The notes below the pieces were generated by a model, which worked only from the letters and a program-made list of their open reading frames with translations, had not been told where the DNA came from and did not search any database. Position numbers and translations under genes: made by a program. A stretch of 64,000 nucleotides of DNA, from assembly GCA_029204225.1 (NCBI GenBank), contig CM055092.1:60016077-60080076 (forward strand), in the 5' to 3' direction. Source of the DNA: Diphasiastrum complanatum. Its lineage: Eukaryota > Streptophyta > Lycopodiopsida > Lycopodiales > Lycopodiaceae. Below are positions 24,801 to 32,390 of this stretch, piece after piece. Positions within the stretch are counted from its first letter, which is position 1; each line of letters starts with the position of its first letter.

Positions 24801-27800
24801 CAGGAGGACTTATTTGATTAGTGGCAGTGTTGTGAACACATTCACAGATATTGGTACTAAATGAAGTGTAAGGCAACAAAAATCATCCACAGAGCATTCT
24901 CCAACTAAGAAAAGTGAATGAATATCAATGGCCACTAATAGCTCAGGTAGATCTCCAAAAATGTGTAACTCCCCTAGAAGAAGCTCAAGACTCCAAATCA
25001 TCAAAACTGAAAAATGAATAACTTTAGTGGCTATTTATACTAAGCAAAAGCTACTGCCCTTCAATTTAGTTGGGGGGAAATATGAATTCAAAAATAGGGC
25101 CCAAATTAAAAACCATGTAAAATAGTGTTCCAAGGCTTTCCAAACATAATAAAAAATGCGTGTCCACTAATAAAGGTAAAAAGTAGAGAAGTATGGACTA
25201 TGTGTGCCCATAATAGGCAGTCACAATTCCAATGATGATCTAACTACTCAAGTCAAAGGGACTAACTTCAAACATTGGGCATCAGCTTTTTCTGTTGGGA
25301 TCTAAATTCCACCTTCCTCTCACCTATTGGTGCTTTTCCTGAAATTCAAGGAGCAAACATAGCGACATGATGCCCCATCCAATGAGAATAATCTGCAACA
25401 ATTTTTTGATCATCCTATTTATTGTTACATGGTAGGCCTAGCTATCAGGTTCCTTCAGTTAGTGGTCTAGCAATTAATGGGAGAGAAATTGCATGTCATT
25501 CAAAGAAAAATGTCTAGAACCAAGTGTGAACTGATCATAGTTGCAGCGAATTGCAATTCGCGAATCGCTGACAGACCCAAAAAAACCTGGCTGCGGCAGC
25601 CCATTCCCGCGCACCAAGGAGAGGGGGAAAAATTGCATATCGAGAGGAAATGATAGCGGATCATCGCATGTGGGCATTCGGCTTCCATCTATTCGTTATT
25701 CCAGAGGCAGTGCTCACAGGCTTTATGGGATCAAGGTTGTGTATCAAGCGAAATCGAAGAACAGAGATTTTTGGTAAGTGCTAGATTGAAGCTTGGTTTT
25801 TGGTTGTAAACCGCGTTTCCCCATGCCCACAATAATTCCTATCATGGTAATTTTAGTCATTATGGCACGCCTTGCAAGTTTTGAACGGAACGCCCTAATT
25901 CCATGTGTTTTTTGGCCGATTTCATGGACTAGCCGAGAGGCATCTGATTGAGGTGATGTTTGGGCCTACACTGCGTTACTACATGCCTACAGAGACCCCT
26001 ATGAAGTATTTGTCTGCACTAGAAGCTTCCAAACCCTAAACCGAAAATCCCATGTGTTTTTTGCCCTGATTATGATCTGATTTTGAGGCATCCGATGCTC
26101 TGATGCGTTTAGGAGCTACACAGTGTTTTTTCATACTTGATTCTAGCTGTTAAACACAATTTTTTAGGATTTTCTTTGGATGCTTTCCTGTCACAATTGT
26201 TCTGGCCAATTCAATGCAGTGTAATGCATATGCAGATGTTTAGGGTTTTGGGCATTGAACATCTGCTCGTTTTTGTCTTTTGCAGGAGTAATCTCTTGCT
26301 GATACCATGTCAGTCGCTGGTAGGGGCATTTGGGCTGAGGTTGAGCTCGCAGTGGGGGATGTGGCTACATTTAGAGGCTCAGGTACTCGCAGATGGAGAT
26401 GCCTATACTATGGCGGGATCTTCACTGGATCGCTTACCAGGCTCAGAGCTCAATTGCTACGGCTGAGAGGGCCAGATGGGCAGGGGATGCGCATATCTCC
26501 CTGCCCCAGGATTTCTAATGAGGATGTGTAGAGGCTCATGGACAAGTACGGGCTTGATGGTACCTCCACCCAGCTAGTCAGACCAGCAGATACCTTTGTT
26601 CAAGGGTCAATATTAGTGGCAGGGCCTAGTATAGGTGCAGGTGCAGGCACATCAAGTGGCAGGGCCTAGCACAGGTGTAGGAGCAGGCACATCACGGGTA
26701 GAGGGTGGTTTGGGGCCAATATACGATCCATGTGTTGCTGGGAGGAGCCCATGTAACGAGGTGGCTTGATATCCTTGTCTTCATGTGTTGAATAAGCTTG
26801 AAACTGAAAAGGATAAACATGCATAGTAGCATGAGAAAGGTGAATGATGCACGTACTGTGACTGAGGTCATTCAGAAGAATTAAAAGGGGTAGGAACGTC
26901 ACCCACCAAGGTCCACAGCATACTTTTTGGACACTGTCAAAGATTGTTCCACAGATTTCAGACGATCTTGCATGTCTGATTGCAAAGTTTCAGTGACACT
27001 TTCCACCGTAGCTGGTAGACCCTCATGGGATGGACAAGCAGGCAGGGAAGAAGGAGAATTTACAGGACAAGGAACGTTTAAATAATTATCAAGATTCTCC
27101 ATGCTTGCAAAGGAAGAATGAAAGAACAGAAGAAAGAAAATAAAAAAAGTTCGGAATTTTTTTCTTTTGGCAAAGGAAAGTTCAGAAAATGAACATGAAA
27201 GAAAGCAAAAGCAAGGGGTAGGCTCTCCCTGATTCTGAAGTTTGGAACAGTATTGATGTAGGTACTGTAAATAAACAATTGCCGGGAAATCTGAAAATTT
27301 GTTTTTGGCTCCAAAAATCCGAAAATAAGTGTAAAAATCAGCCCCAATGCAATGCAAATTTGCGTATACTCAGGTATGCAAATAGGCTGAACGTACTACT
27401 GGAGTAGGTCGCCCTCCTGTGAGGAGGCTTCGTGCCAAATCTGAGGCAAAACGGACAGAAATGAAAAAGTTATGATGTCTCAACTCCAACAGCCCGAAAA
27501 ATGGTGAAAAATCAAACTTTTTGGCAAAATCTGAGATTTCGGAGGAATAGTAATCTACCTACAATAGAGTTCTCCTCCAATCTCCCTACCAAAATCCCAC
27601 AAGGAAAGGCAAAGATTTGATGATTTTTGGCACTTTCTCTCTCTAGAACGACTTTTTTCTCTCTAGAAAGAGTTCTCCCTAGGCTCTGATACCAATTGTA
27701 ACACTCCCTAACCATAAGCTCGTCAAAATACCAAAAGCTGAAGTGTCGAATGAATCTCCTCCCATCCGTAGGTAACCCTTATAGCTCCTACCTGTTATTC

Positions 27801-30676
27801 CAGTTCCAGGGCATGTGGCATCCACGCAGTGCCTGAATTGATGAATAGCACCCACTGGAGCCTATTGGTTACCACCCCCGTGCACTGTTGCACCAGGTAG
27901 CAGAACGACTGTTCACTCTAGTCAGCTGCTGACTCTAACCCTAGCCCGGCCTATATAGCCACAGGCGATCTCTGTCAGCGGCTCGACACTTACGCACTGC
28001 TACACATATTTGCAGCATGTGCCACTACACCACATCATGACTATGACAAACCTTGGCCGGGTACCTTTCGGTGAGATTGGTCACGGTGGGATCACAGTGG
28101 GCCACGATTGGGTTTTAACAGAGAAGGCTTGGACTTTGGTGCCGAGTGGATACTATTAGATGAAAGAAAAGGGATTTAAACATCTGGAAGAGGACTACTA
28201 GAGAGCAATCGAGCATTTTCTTGAAGTATCTGCAGGTGCACAACGTATTCACATGGGATGCCCAGTGGGTTGTGGAGGTGATAGTATTTGACCTACAATA
28301 TGTAAAGGACTGCTGATATTGAGTGATAGGCAAGATGGTATAACAGGTAATTGAAAGCATAACAACGGCTCCATCTGATTACTAGAAATTGTTTTTTAAG
28401 TCTCAAACTTCCAAAATGTGACTAGGTCAGCTTGAGCCATAGGATCAAGAGGGCATACCTTCACAACGGCTGCAAGAAATTTCCACAATTTCATGTTTGA
28501 ACAAGTTTCCTCATCACCTTCTAGCATTAGAGAAAAAAGAGAAGATTGCAACTTCTTATTCTCCTCATAAGATCTTAGAAATTTCAATGGAGTCTACAAT
28601 TTTACGTTCAGAAATACATATGAGGTCAATATCACTTCTCCAGGTAGCAGAAAGTCTTACTATTGACAGATTTTAAAGGTGCTTATTATATAAAACAAAC
28701 TTGATCTATCAGGATTGAATATTAAGTAGACATGCAAATATAGTTCAATGCAGTTACACCTTCTAGCAAATAGCTTCTTTTATCTTTGGAGAGCACTTGA
28801 GCTAGCTATTTTAAATGCTTCATGACACTCTTATAGAGAAATTGAATCGATAAAGCATTGTGTCAGTATGTCATCTGGGATTTGAATTGTTGTCTGCTAT
28901 GCTTACAAGTCCACATAATGTTGATCTGAGTAACAGATGCAACTGTGAGTCTGGGAAAGGAAGTATACTTTCTACATTCTCATAGTAGAAGAGGTAACCG
29001 TGTTTCTTTTTTCATATCTTTGTCAATGGACATAGTCTACTTTCTTGTTGTCAACACCCTGGTATCTTCTGAGCTCCACCGATAGCTGATGGGGAGAAGA
29101 CTTCGAACTCACCCAGTGTCTGTGATTGATCAATGCCAGTACTTGTCTAAACACGATCTACACTTAAGTCTGCTCTGCGAACAATCAGCTATTAATAAGA
29201 AGGCCCATAGACCTGTGTATAAATGATGGGTCCCAAATTCCAGACTTAATAATATTGTTCAAATGACACATAATAGCAAGTAATAAAGTGCAGGCCCATG
29301 GCCAAAATGACTGTCCATACAAGTATGCTTTCAATTGTCCCTCCTCAAAATAAATATCTTCATTGTTGGTAAAGTGGTGGAGAGAGTTTAGTAGAATGTT
29401 AGGAACGACACAATACTTAAGGGACATATTCTTATGCCAAGACTGTGATGCAAAGTAACTATCTGTAACACAAATGCATGATCGAGCATAAGAAACCCAT
29501 AGAAAAGTTCCTGGTTTCCCATGTACATGTATCAAGAGGTCTGCCCTGACAAGGCACAATAATTTAGCAATGAATTTAGGAGGGTGTTTGCATACATGTG
29601 CTTGCATACTAGCCGTCGGGATATGATTGAAAATCCAACATCAGTGGGGAAGCATGCATCAATTGTGTCTGAATTAGGAACAATATAATCTAGGAGATGA
29701 AACTGAAGTTTGGAGCAAAGCTTCTAGTTGCTCAATTTTTGTTGAAGTTTGAATTCTCCTACTGGAAAATGATTTGAAATATCAATTCTTTGGGAATTTA
29801 AAAAAGAAAACGGAAAATATCATTTTAAAAGGTACGCTTTTTTATATTTCTTATAAATAGCAACTTGAGGTAGTTTGAGTTGATAATTCACAGCCAATTA
29901 TTTCAAAAGGTCCCATCATATTGATGCCAATAATTTAGCCACACAGCAGCATGTATGCGTGATCTCCTGAAAGTCACAAATATAGGATGTCATGTTGACG
30001 GGAGTTTCATCAGTGGAAATAGGAAAGCACGATAACCTTGAGAAAGTGGAAAGAGAGCAAAATGTGGGATTGTATTCATAGAGCTTTTTTAGTTAAATTC
30101 TGCAAAGAAAAGAAACAAGTCCTAGTCAGTACCCCCCAGTCTGTACCTTGTGCGTCAATGAAGTTGAGTTAGTAATGCGATGCAAATTCAGATTAGCCAT
30201 CAGCAGAAGTTGAGTTAGTAATGATATGCAATGTCCGTTATTGTCTCAATCATTTGAGAAGCTGTGTATTTGGAACAACAAAGGTAAGTGTAACTGTGCG
30301 TGAAACTATTTTCTTTCTCAGGACATACTATGTGTACGAGTTTCTTGCTAACGACAAGTGCGTAGTCATGACAGCGGCTGCTGCAAATGGAAAGGTTTGG
30401 ATACTGTCTGAACATTTGAATTTATAAATGGGTCTCATATAATCAAAATGAAATTTGTCATCAAGGTTAAAAAATGCTGACATAAAAAGCCACAATCTCT
30501 TCCACTTTGCTGTTTAAAAGTCAAGGTTTAGATTTTTTTTTTTTCCGTTTCTTGTTGCTTTAAGCTGAATATGGGTTTAGCAGGTATATGTGGTAGGAGC
30601 CATGGCACCTAAATCAAAATGGAGAAGTGTGGGCAGTACCTTACGCTCAGCAGCAGCTTCTTTTTCTCTACTATAA
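1..30676 (+). CDS. PsbP-domain protein, PPD5-like, C-terminal seven exons (5' end outside window)
   Basis: Exons, from splice sites and frame: <1-119, 239-318, 2193-2253, 2586-2643, 23796-23853, 30322-30394, 30584-30676 (TAA at 30674-30676). All six introns are GT-AG and the phases agree, giving 179 residues. Recognisable blocks in order are [96 protein letters not shown] and [20 protein letters not shown]. This is the order seen in the PsbP fold of thylakoid-lumen PsbP-domain proteins. From recall the closest match is PPD5 of Arabidopsis, but the subfamily is inference. The transit peptide and start codon lie upstream of the window. Family members are nuclear-encoded lumenal proteins related to the photosystem II PsbP subunit; the exact role of this one is not visible here. 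The oddity is intron size: 21,152 bp (2644-23795) and 6,468 bp (23854-30321), both packed with transposons. No nonsense codon or broken splice site was seen, so the gene looks functional. Confidence 0.85.
813..1107. repeat. (TA)n-flanked foldback module rich in GGTACC
   Basis: A (TA)n tract at 813-865 and another at 1081-1107 bracket a roughly 215-bp block. The outer parts are imperfect inverted repeats: catag...ggtaccg on the left mirrors cggtacc...cctatg on the right. The palindromes GGTACC and GGATCC recur many times, and the middle is A/T homopolymer. The layout suggests a small foldback or MITE-like unit inserted in TA-rich DNA. No coding capacity was seen. Confidence 0.55.
1108..1325. 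repeat. (TA)n-flanked module rich in GCGTCCG
   Basis: Directly after the GGTACC module and sharing its TA spacer. GCGTCCG, GCGGACGC and related words recur in both orientations at the outer parts (1118-1169, 1205-1230, 1283-1303), separated by long T and A homopolymers, and a (TA)n tract (about 1304-1325) closes it. The architecture matches the preceding module although the word set differs. Confidence 0.45.
1500..1626. repeat. GATTCG/CGAATC-rich short module next to TA tract
   Basis: A T-run is followed by repeated GATTCG, CGAATC, GATTC and GAATC words between 1515 and 1590, then a short (TA)n tract. Similar word-rich patches occur at about 25540-25572, 49440-49615 and 63525-63600. It is noncoding and looks like a dispersed short repeat; the class was not identified. 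Confidence 0.35.
4700..5115 (-). pseudogene. degenerate transposon-associated ORF, unrecognised
   Basis: On the minus strand an 80-residue open frame (4947-4705) rich in Pro, Ser and Thr precedes the segment [20 protein letters not shown]. Upstream on the same strand, in a frame with stops, lie segments such as [20 protein letters not shown]. It looks like an old coding sequence with several nonsense changes next to the LINE fragment. I do not recognise the family; a retroelement ORF1 or gag-like origin is only a guess. Confidence 0.3.
5370..5893 (-). pseudogene. LINE (non-LTR) reverse transcriptase C-terminal fragment
   Basis: Minus-strand frames carry [20 protein letters not shown] (5830-5760) and then, after a frameshift near 5645, [20 protein letters not shown] and [18 protein letters not shown]. 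This is the palm/thumb end of plant LINE reverse transcriptases (the YLG block followed by the VMYGSEIW block). It is truncated on both sides. The same family is present in the CHUP1 intron (59.7-60.96 kb) and, as other parts, at 22.8-23.1 kb and 42.1-42.9 kb. Downstream on the minus strand is a GA-rich patch (5330-5370). Confidence 0.7.
6640..6830. repeat. dispersed repeat, copy 1 (partner at 23,290-23,520)
   Basis: The stretch from tttacagttttatgcataga through gctaagtcacca to cttctaaaaagtag is clearly homologous, in the same orientation, to 23300-23510. It is noncoding. At 23.3 kb it follows a likely hAT C-terminus, so it may be the 3' untranslated end of that hAT family; this is inference. 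Confidence 0.55.
6843..6960. repeat. short tandem duplication, 76-bp period
   Basis: tgctcattgggacacttggt at 6843 recurs with one change at 6919. Each copy continues for about 42 bp, ending gagtgacac(a/g)tgt. The two copies are separated by about 34 bp containing further acatg words. No gene is visible here. Confidence 0.7.
6961..7869. other. intron stretch with no recognised gene
   Basis: AT-moderate sequence without a recognisable domain. The 99-residue open frame at 7584-7883 has no family features that I can see and overlaps the boundary of the gypsy fragment. Confidence 0.4.
7870..8725 (-). pseudogene. Ty3/gypsy protease to RT-start fragment (relative of elements A and B)
   Basis: Reading the minus strand from 8725, the frames give KQVHLVQT, then [85 protein letters not shown] and finally a [13 protein letters not shown] block near 7880. 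This matches the spacer, aspartic protease and RT N-terminus of element B at about 15300-16130 in the same order. Frameshifts near 8645 and 8400 and stops near 8140 and 7950 make it dead. It lacks LTRs and is truncated at both ends, and it is more diverged than A is from B. The protease site is again Asp-Asp-Gly. Confidence 0.8.
8760..11935 (+). pseudogene. hAT-like transposase gene (BED-type zinc finger, DUF659, hAT C-terminal region), broken
   Basis: A possible untranslated first exon ends at about 8888 (tttag|gtaagt), with a long intron to the acceptor at about 9407. The coding part begins at ATG 9459. [20 protein letters not shown] is a BED-like zinc finger. The [14 protein letters not shown] block follows at about 10087, then after an intron [12 protein letters not shown] and [18 protein letters not shown], with VVIDNDSNY and [14 protein letters not shown] (DUF659, about 10378-10720). 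A further exon starts after the acceptor at about 10824, and the dimerisation-type block SASAYERNW...HTKKRNR lies near 11550-11610. Lesions include a stop at about 10130, a frameshift near 10930 and a stop at 11159. Another copy of the 5' part lies at 25.6-26.7 kb. The terminal repeats were not identified. Confidence 0.72.
11936..12427 (+). other. inserted or intronic segment, then probable hAT C-terminal exon up to the element A insertion
   Basis: 11936-12320 shows no recognisable coding sequence. From about 12330 an open frame ([16 protein letters not shown], then [10 protein letters not shown]) runs to the TSD of element A and continues on the far side at 22734 as [18 protein letters not shown]. 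The reading frame is preserved if element A and one TSD copy are removed. By position it is probably the C-terminal part of the hAT gene at 8.8-11.9 kb; this is inference. Confidence 0.45.
12428..12785 (+). repeat. 5' LTR of element A
   Basis: 358 bp, TGTTACAAG...ATTACA, preceded by TSD cagat and followed after one base by a tRNAi-Met-type primer-binding site. The open frames inside it on the minus strand are shadows. Confidence 0.92.
13122..13479 (+). repeat. 5' LTR of element B
   Basis: 358 bp with TG...CA ends, identical by eye to the 3' LTR. A TATA-like ctctatat lies near 13405. Confidence 0.95.
13481..13494 (+). other. primer-binding site of element B (initiator tRNA-Met)
   Basis: tggtatcagagcca starts two bases after the LTR end and complements the 3' end of plant initiator tRNA-Met. 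The same site is at 12787-12800 in element A. Confidence 0.9.
13495..14190 (+). other. leader region of element B
   Basis: About 700 bp between the PBS and the gag ATG. The phrase cagcgctg recurs several times (about 13670, 13758 and 13849), a loose repeat also present in element A's leader at about 12890. No coding sequence is evident. Confidence 0.6.
14191..17415 (+). CDS. Gag-protease-RT-RNase H polyprotein of element B (ends at UAG)
   Basis: 1,074 codons from ATG 14191. Domains in order are a charged N-terminus, the retrotransposon Gag core (about residues 150-260, [11 protein letters not shown]), a CCHC knuckle [14 protein letters not shown] (about 345-358), an aspartic protease [12 protein letters not shown] (about 434-445), and RT from about 625 (CVDYRALNK, then FLDDILVY at about 782-789). 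RNase H follows from about 925 with [25 protein letters not shown] and LTDHESL, so its acidic residues are present. Capsid, protease and RT normally assemble a virus-like particle and copy the element RNA. The unusual point is Asp-Asp-Gly in place of the common Asp-Thr/Ser-Gly protease site. The frame ends at UAG 17413-17415 and then continues open in the same frame into integrase. Confidence 0.93.
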   Translation: MTTPQGPDQPQERGFDELETEALAYRKGKEPMEVEEQEQFAEELDELVTKEQFLQLVTEVDELKLALANFKSSVDDSFAELKNLILSSAKGSLPSTSQLSPSPLPSVSGETLRSHPSVFKDLKPPTFNGEEKDRNADILQTFLSKWKNIHALKQTPDHLQAIEASLSLGPMAYKWWLNLQETGQTPRSWKAFEEAFLREFLPENELDRAWEAWERTVMDKSLIQYISQYREAILKIKNMDDYQKIRGFVRGLKDEYKVEVQRNSPTTLEQALRYAQIYDDSVGRKRARQQPLSEQLPQKDFQFKKKFLKRKKEDKFKGEAPQKRPSHIQPLKPDDFEKAKQERLCFVCMGKGHTVRQCPKGPFTKKDKKDKKQVHLVQTVCFPSDSAASEIKVYHEDHEHCCQLTSAMLARPFSFGPHDLVRMHGKVGNQSVRVMVDDGATHNFINHTLVKKLKLPEVPSQHRYIVSLAKGEDKKIWETMVSKLNLGIQGYQDQINFQIMHLDRTDIVLGRDWLYSLGPSLHRNYQENTLSFQYKGREIQLHGEHDVPNSPMVCSSELCQLIGDEDHQVFLCDFQFIPEVSISSSIQQKISKLETLLSKFKDVFPEDLPHGLPPSREVDHVINLVPGTAPVSKPPYRVSRTEDEEITRQLTDYLGKGQIQTSSSPWASPVLLVKKKEGSMRLCVDYRALNKVTIKNKYPMPRADELFDQLDRAKFFSKIDLRSGYHQVRIKSEDVSKTAFRTRHGHYEFKVMPFGLTNAPATFMTLMNSVLRPYLGKFVVVFLDDILVYSKTRKEHLKHLRKVFRLLRKHKLYAKQSKCEFFVEEVAYLGHIISSDGIKMDPNKVKAILSWLRPQNILELQIFLGLAGYYRRFVKEYAQIAVPMTNLLKGKGKEFIWESAQQESFDALKTALATAPVLKVVDPNQPFVVETDASDFAVGAVLTQGGRPVAFESKKLEPAQTRYSAYEKELFSIVHALKTWRHYLYGANFEVLTDHESLRYLCNQPELRGRKARWAELMQEFDMSIRYRRGKFNTVADALSRMPMINELSFTQIRNELLESLRGKCQHDAFFSII
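17416..18978 (+). CDS. integrase and chromodomain of element B (downstream of in-frame UAG)
   Basis: In the same frame as gag-pol, with no stop between 17416 and TAA 18976-18978. A Ser/Asp/Glu-rich linker of about 55 residues comes first, with no ATG near its start. Integrase follows: an HHCC zinc-binding module ([24 protein letters not shown]), and a catalytic core with Asp in SMDFIVGLP, Asp in IVSDRDSKF and Glu in [15 protein letters not shown]-terminal domain and a chromodomain follow ([18 protein letters not shown], about 18865-18920). The chromodomain places the element among chromoviruses, whose insertion is often guided to marked chromatin. Without readthrough of the UAG this part would not be made as a fusion, so a helper copy or readthrough would be needed. 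Confidence 0.92.
   Translation, partial: NSVQNRQLQTPEPVPGAGASSSKNTAASVEDDDESEYTSSDDVEGSEPVLPKQTPVVEGQLTQGFKWKQYSIQDEYLLYRDRVCVPNSEDYRQQVLYECHDNPSAGHPGIQKTYELLRRQFFWPSMKKDVHQYVTSCQKCQVNKAERLKAGGLLHPLEIPAGKWESISMDFIVGLPKTQKGNDAIWVTVDRLTKMAHFIPTKTTVRAPELARLFVDGLFKLYGLPSGIVSDRDSKFTGNFWKAVFHHLHTKLNMSTTDHPQTDGQTERVNQVLEDMLRAYVSKRQTNWEEYLSILEFAYNSTKHSATGYSPFMLMYGFQPRSPTAVGFKQEKVEAARNFLEDLNQMIEHAKRSIRQSQDRARHYADPHRRDVQFSTGEKVYLRVPVDSKTLKSGVCAKLSPRYCGPFTISRRLGEVTYELELPHSSKVFPVFHVSQLRKALTRSDNLVGDSVLVLPLDPQQPPHEPEEILDSRETQTRHTLYREYLVKWNDQPVENATWERGSVLRKIFPDFVLEDQDGS
18977..18989 (+). other. polypurine tract of element B
   Basis: aagggggagggag overlaps the stop of the integrase frame and abuts the 3' LTR, as expected for second-strand priming. 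Element A has the same tract at 22363-22375. Confidence 0.85.
18990..19347 (+). repeat. 3' LTR of element B
   Basis: 358 bp, TGTTAC...ATTACA, followed by TSD caaac at 19348-19352. No differences from the 5' LTR were seen. Confidence 0.95.
19353..19740 (+). other. remainder of element A leader
   Basis: Continues the leader of element A after the element B insertion and runs into gag at about 19741, where the gag N-terminus is deleted. The leader joins directly to codons equivalent to about residue 101 of element B Gag. Confidence 0.65.
19741..22363 (+). pseudogene. gag-pol remnant of element A with large internal deletions
   Basis: Closely follows element B but in pieces. The gag core is at 19741-20440, with a small deletion creating a stop at 20026. 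The knuckle [14 protein letters not shown] lies near 20465 in a shifted frame. The protease [12 protein letters not shown] is at about 20715-20755. A deletion near 21136 removes codons before [14 protein letters not shown], and the RT start continues to KMMPFG at about 21580. There RT jumps to the end of RNase H and then, at about 21605, to the integrase segment [14 protein letters not shown]. The chromodomain is at 22170-22363 with a Trp to Arg change in the WERG block. Stops at 21820 and 22129 add further damage. The element cannot move itself but keeps both LTRs, the PBS and the PPT. Confidence 0.9.
22376..22733 (+). repeat. 3' LTR of element A
   Basis: 358 bp starting TGTTACGAG, preceded by the polypurine tract and followed by TSD cagat at 22734-22738. 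It differs from its 5' partner at about 17 sites by eye. Confidence 0.92.
22739..22832 (+). pseudogene. probable hAT C-terminal coding piece, continued from 12,427
   Basis: The frame [17 protein letters not shown] and then a [12 protein letters not shown] block continues the frame interrupted by element A. The charged tail fits the C-terminus of DUF659-type hAT proteins. Ownership is inferred from position. Confidence 0.4.
22833..23135 (+). pseudogene. LINE 3'-terminal fragment (zinc-knuckle region after RT)
   Basis: The open frame carries [20 protein letters not shown], then ERICQLC...[16 protein letters not shown] and [20 protein letters not shown]. This cysteine/histidine block followed by CPAYYEIR is the region downstream of RT in plant LINEs. 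No RT precedes it, so it is a truncated 3' piece, apparently sitting within the hAT C-terminus since an Asp-rich tail follows. Confidence 0.65.
23136..23525 (+). repeat. Asp-rich tail and 3' region of hAT family; repeat copy 2
   Basis: The frame [20 protein letters not shown] ends in (GAC/GAT)n and (CA)n-like DNA. From about 23290 the sequence is homologous to 6640-6830. It probably represents the 3' end of the hAT gene. Confidence 0.45.
25560..26690 (+). pseudogene. hAT-like 5' fragment, second copy
   Basis: Retains the 5' exon ending at about 25772 (ttttg|gtaagt), a long intron to ttttgcag at 26285, and an N-terminal coding part from ATG 26307: [20 protein letters not shown] and [20 protein letters not shown]. 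This parallels 9459-9660 almost residue for residue, but the second zinc-finger cysteine is Tyr (CLYYGG against CLHCGG) and a TAG at 26529 ends the frame. It stops abruptly near 26690, where minus-strand gypsy sequence begins. Keeping the leader intron argues for DNA-level copying rather than retrocopying. Confidence 0.7.
26690..28120 (-). mobile_element. Ty3/gypsy-like 5' end in reverse: LTR, PBS, leader and gag start
   Basis: On the minus strand a 424-bp segment with TG...CA ends (28120-27697) is followed after two bases by tggtatcagagcct (complement of 27681-27694), a tRNAi-Met-type PBS. About 575 bp of leader and an open frame from ATG 27102 follow, starting [11 protein letters not shown] and ending at 26899. 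The internal part is truncated at about 26690 against the hAT fragment. The LTR differs from that of A and B, so this is another family. The outer LTR end is judged only from the terminal aca and is uncertain. Confidence 0.6.
28121..29184. other. intron stretch, nothing firmly recognised
   Basis: A minus-strand open frame at 28587-28396 ([20 protein letters not shown]) looks protein-like, but I cannot assign a family. The remainder is AT-rich. Confidence 0.35.
29185..29607 (-). pseudogene. open frame, possibly a glycosyltransferase-4-like fragment
   Basis: 140 codons on the minus strand inside the intron of the + strand gene. The segment [20 protein letters not shown], then [14 protein letters not shown] and [11 protein letters not shown], resembles the N-terminal sugar-transferase pattern of GT4 enzymes (acceptor-side HxHG, then VVPN). 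There is no clear start, no donor-binding half and no second exon seen. It may be a captured or retrocopied gene piece, or chance. Confidence 0.25.
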
Positions 30677-30922
30677 AATGGGTACTGTGCAGCATTATTT
30701 ACTACAGTCTTCGACTTAGTGTTTTTGCTTCAAAACACTAGTTTCTTGTTTGTGCTAAAAATTCTTTGCCTAGTTACAAGAGGCCATTAGAAAACAATCA
30801 CAGTGGGCTCGAGAATCCGATCCCTGAGTGCATTTTATTTTTTTAAGAGGTTTACATGTATCCATAATGCTGCTTAAAAGAGAGCATATTCCTGCTAACT
30901 TGTTAACTGGCTACAAACGAGC

Positions 30923-31150
30923 TCATTGATAAATTTGGCCTACTGTCATTCTAGGCAATGTCACCCCAAGCTGAAGAAGATAGTTGACCATTTTGAATGA
31001 AGCTTTGACTGTACATGTTATATAGGGAAAGACCTTCCAAAGTAAACTTTCAGATTCGTGTTTCAAGCTTGAGTTCGATTGAGCCACATCTGAAATATCA
31101 GCATTATCCTTCTCAGTTAAAATCCTTGTGCTGTCATCCAAAGACTGAAA
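30923..31150 (-). other. exon-like segment, unrecognised gene
   Basis: Minus strand: an acceptor-like tttcag at about 31152-31147 precedes an open stretch SLDDSTRILTEKDNADISDV that continues ESLLWKVFPYITCTVKASFK and YLLQLGVTLPRM, with a gtaggc-like donor near 30950. Composition and splice borders look like a real exon just downstream of the PsbP-domain gene on the opposite strand. Family not recognised. Confidence 0.3.
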
Positions 31151-32390
31151 CAACCATGTACATAGCATGATTGTTAGTACTGGTTTTACTGAAAATGGAA
31201 AGCAGCATAGTGTCAATTTACTCAATAATAATTTGTTTGCTGAACAGAATATATTACCTTCATTGGTTTCAGATGTTATGTTTCTTTTCATGATGGGTAT
31301 ATCTAGAATCTAGATAGAGGATAGTTGAATTCATTGTCTACTTGTTATCATAATCCACGTGTTAGCTTTAATCAATACACTAATAGGCCCATTCAGTTTA
31401 TTATGCTTTGGAAATTGATGCTAAACCAGGACGATTATGTTGTCCATTCCTCAAATGGGAAGACTTTATGTGCAAGCTTTCTCATAATTCTCTTTCATAA
31501 GGTGATTTGTAATAAGCCTGTATGTGAAGTGTGACTTTCTAAAGGGGCTCCTAAGTTTTTCAAGCTGGTGTGCTACAAAAAAATCTGCCACTTTAAGTCA
31601 TAGCTGCCTCTACTTCACCTGTAACTCAAACATAACAGTGCTGGAAAACAATGACTTGGTTAAGATGGGCTGGGGAAGTCGATTTATGTCATGAGAGGTT
31701 GTTTGGCCCATAATCAAAGTAAACTATTGGGCCCAATTTTTACTGGTTGCTTGGCCTTTTGTACATCCTAAGCTTTCATGTAGTCAATGAAAGCTCTCAC
31801 TTACAAAGTTATGGTTTAATCACATATTATTGTACAAAACTTCTTACAACGAGTACATATCTGGATGGACTTCATAAGGCCCTTTGCCAATTTCTAATTC
31901 TGAATAAGCGTTCAAATCTGAACAAGAGAGATATGTTGTTCAGAATTCGTTTGAGACTAGCTTTATTAGTTGCATTTGTTTTTCTATATCATATCTTGTT
32001 GCCTTTGGGAGGTAAGTCTGCAGATAAGATATTCTATGGACCTTTCCAAGTTGGAAAAGGACTGAAGGTGATATATTTTCGCATATTTAAGTATATTTCC
32101 ACCCTCTTTGACCAATCTCACAATTTTACTTTGTCTGCTTCAACAATGTTGCCGTCACAAGGCAGGATATATTATTTTCCTAGAGTTCATGATAGACTGG
32201 CATGTGTGCATGCTACCACATCGTTGAGTGTTACACAATGCTTATGTTTGCTAGAGTTGTCGACGGTGTGATATTTTTACTGAATACTTGTGGAATTTAT
32301 CCTTAACTGGAAAGATTTTTAGTTCCATAGCATACAAAACATTGTTTTGTACATACTTCATATTTTAAGAAGAAAATCCTAAGGTATATA
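31151..32390. other. intergenic stretch with an unassigned open frame
   Basis: A 174-codon + strand frame at 31747-32271 is open but has no recognisable motif and an unbiased composition. I do not call it a gene. Confidence 0.3.

Larger units (their letters stand above)
23854..30321 (+). other. 6.5-kb intron of the PsbP-domain gene with hAT and gypsy remnants
   Basis: GT donor at 23854, AG acceptor at 30320-30321. 23854-25540 is AT-rich with nothing recognised. A hAT 5' fragment, a minus-strand gypsy end and unrecognised open frames follow. Confidence 0.75.

Noticed and set aside
27955-27970. cggcctatatagcc as a promoter TATA box
   Set aside because: It is palindromic and lies inside a putative LTR of uncertain orientation. 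By itself it does not support a promoter call.
2643-30322. Direct splicing of the exon ending at 2643 to the exon at 30322
   Set aside because: Phases do not match (phase 1 to phase 2). The 58-bp exon at 23796-23853 resolves this and matches the expected protein block.
31747-32271. 174-codon + strand open frame
   Set aside because: No motif, no splice context and mixed composition; cannot be separated from chance in AT-rich DNA.
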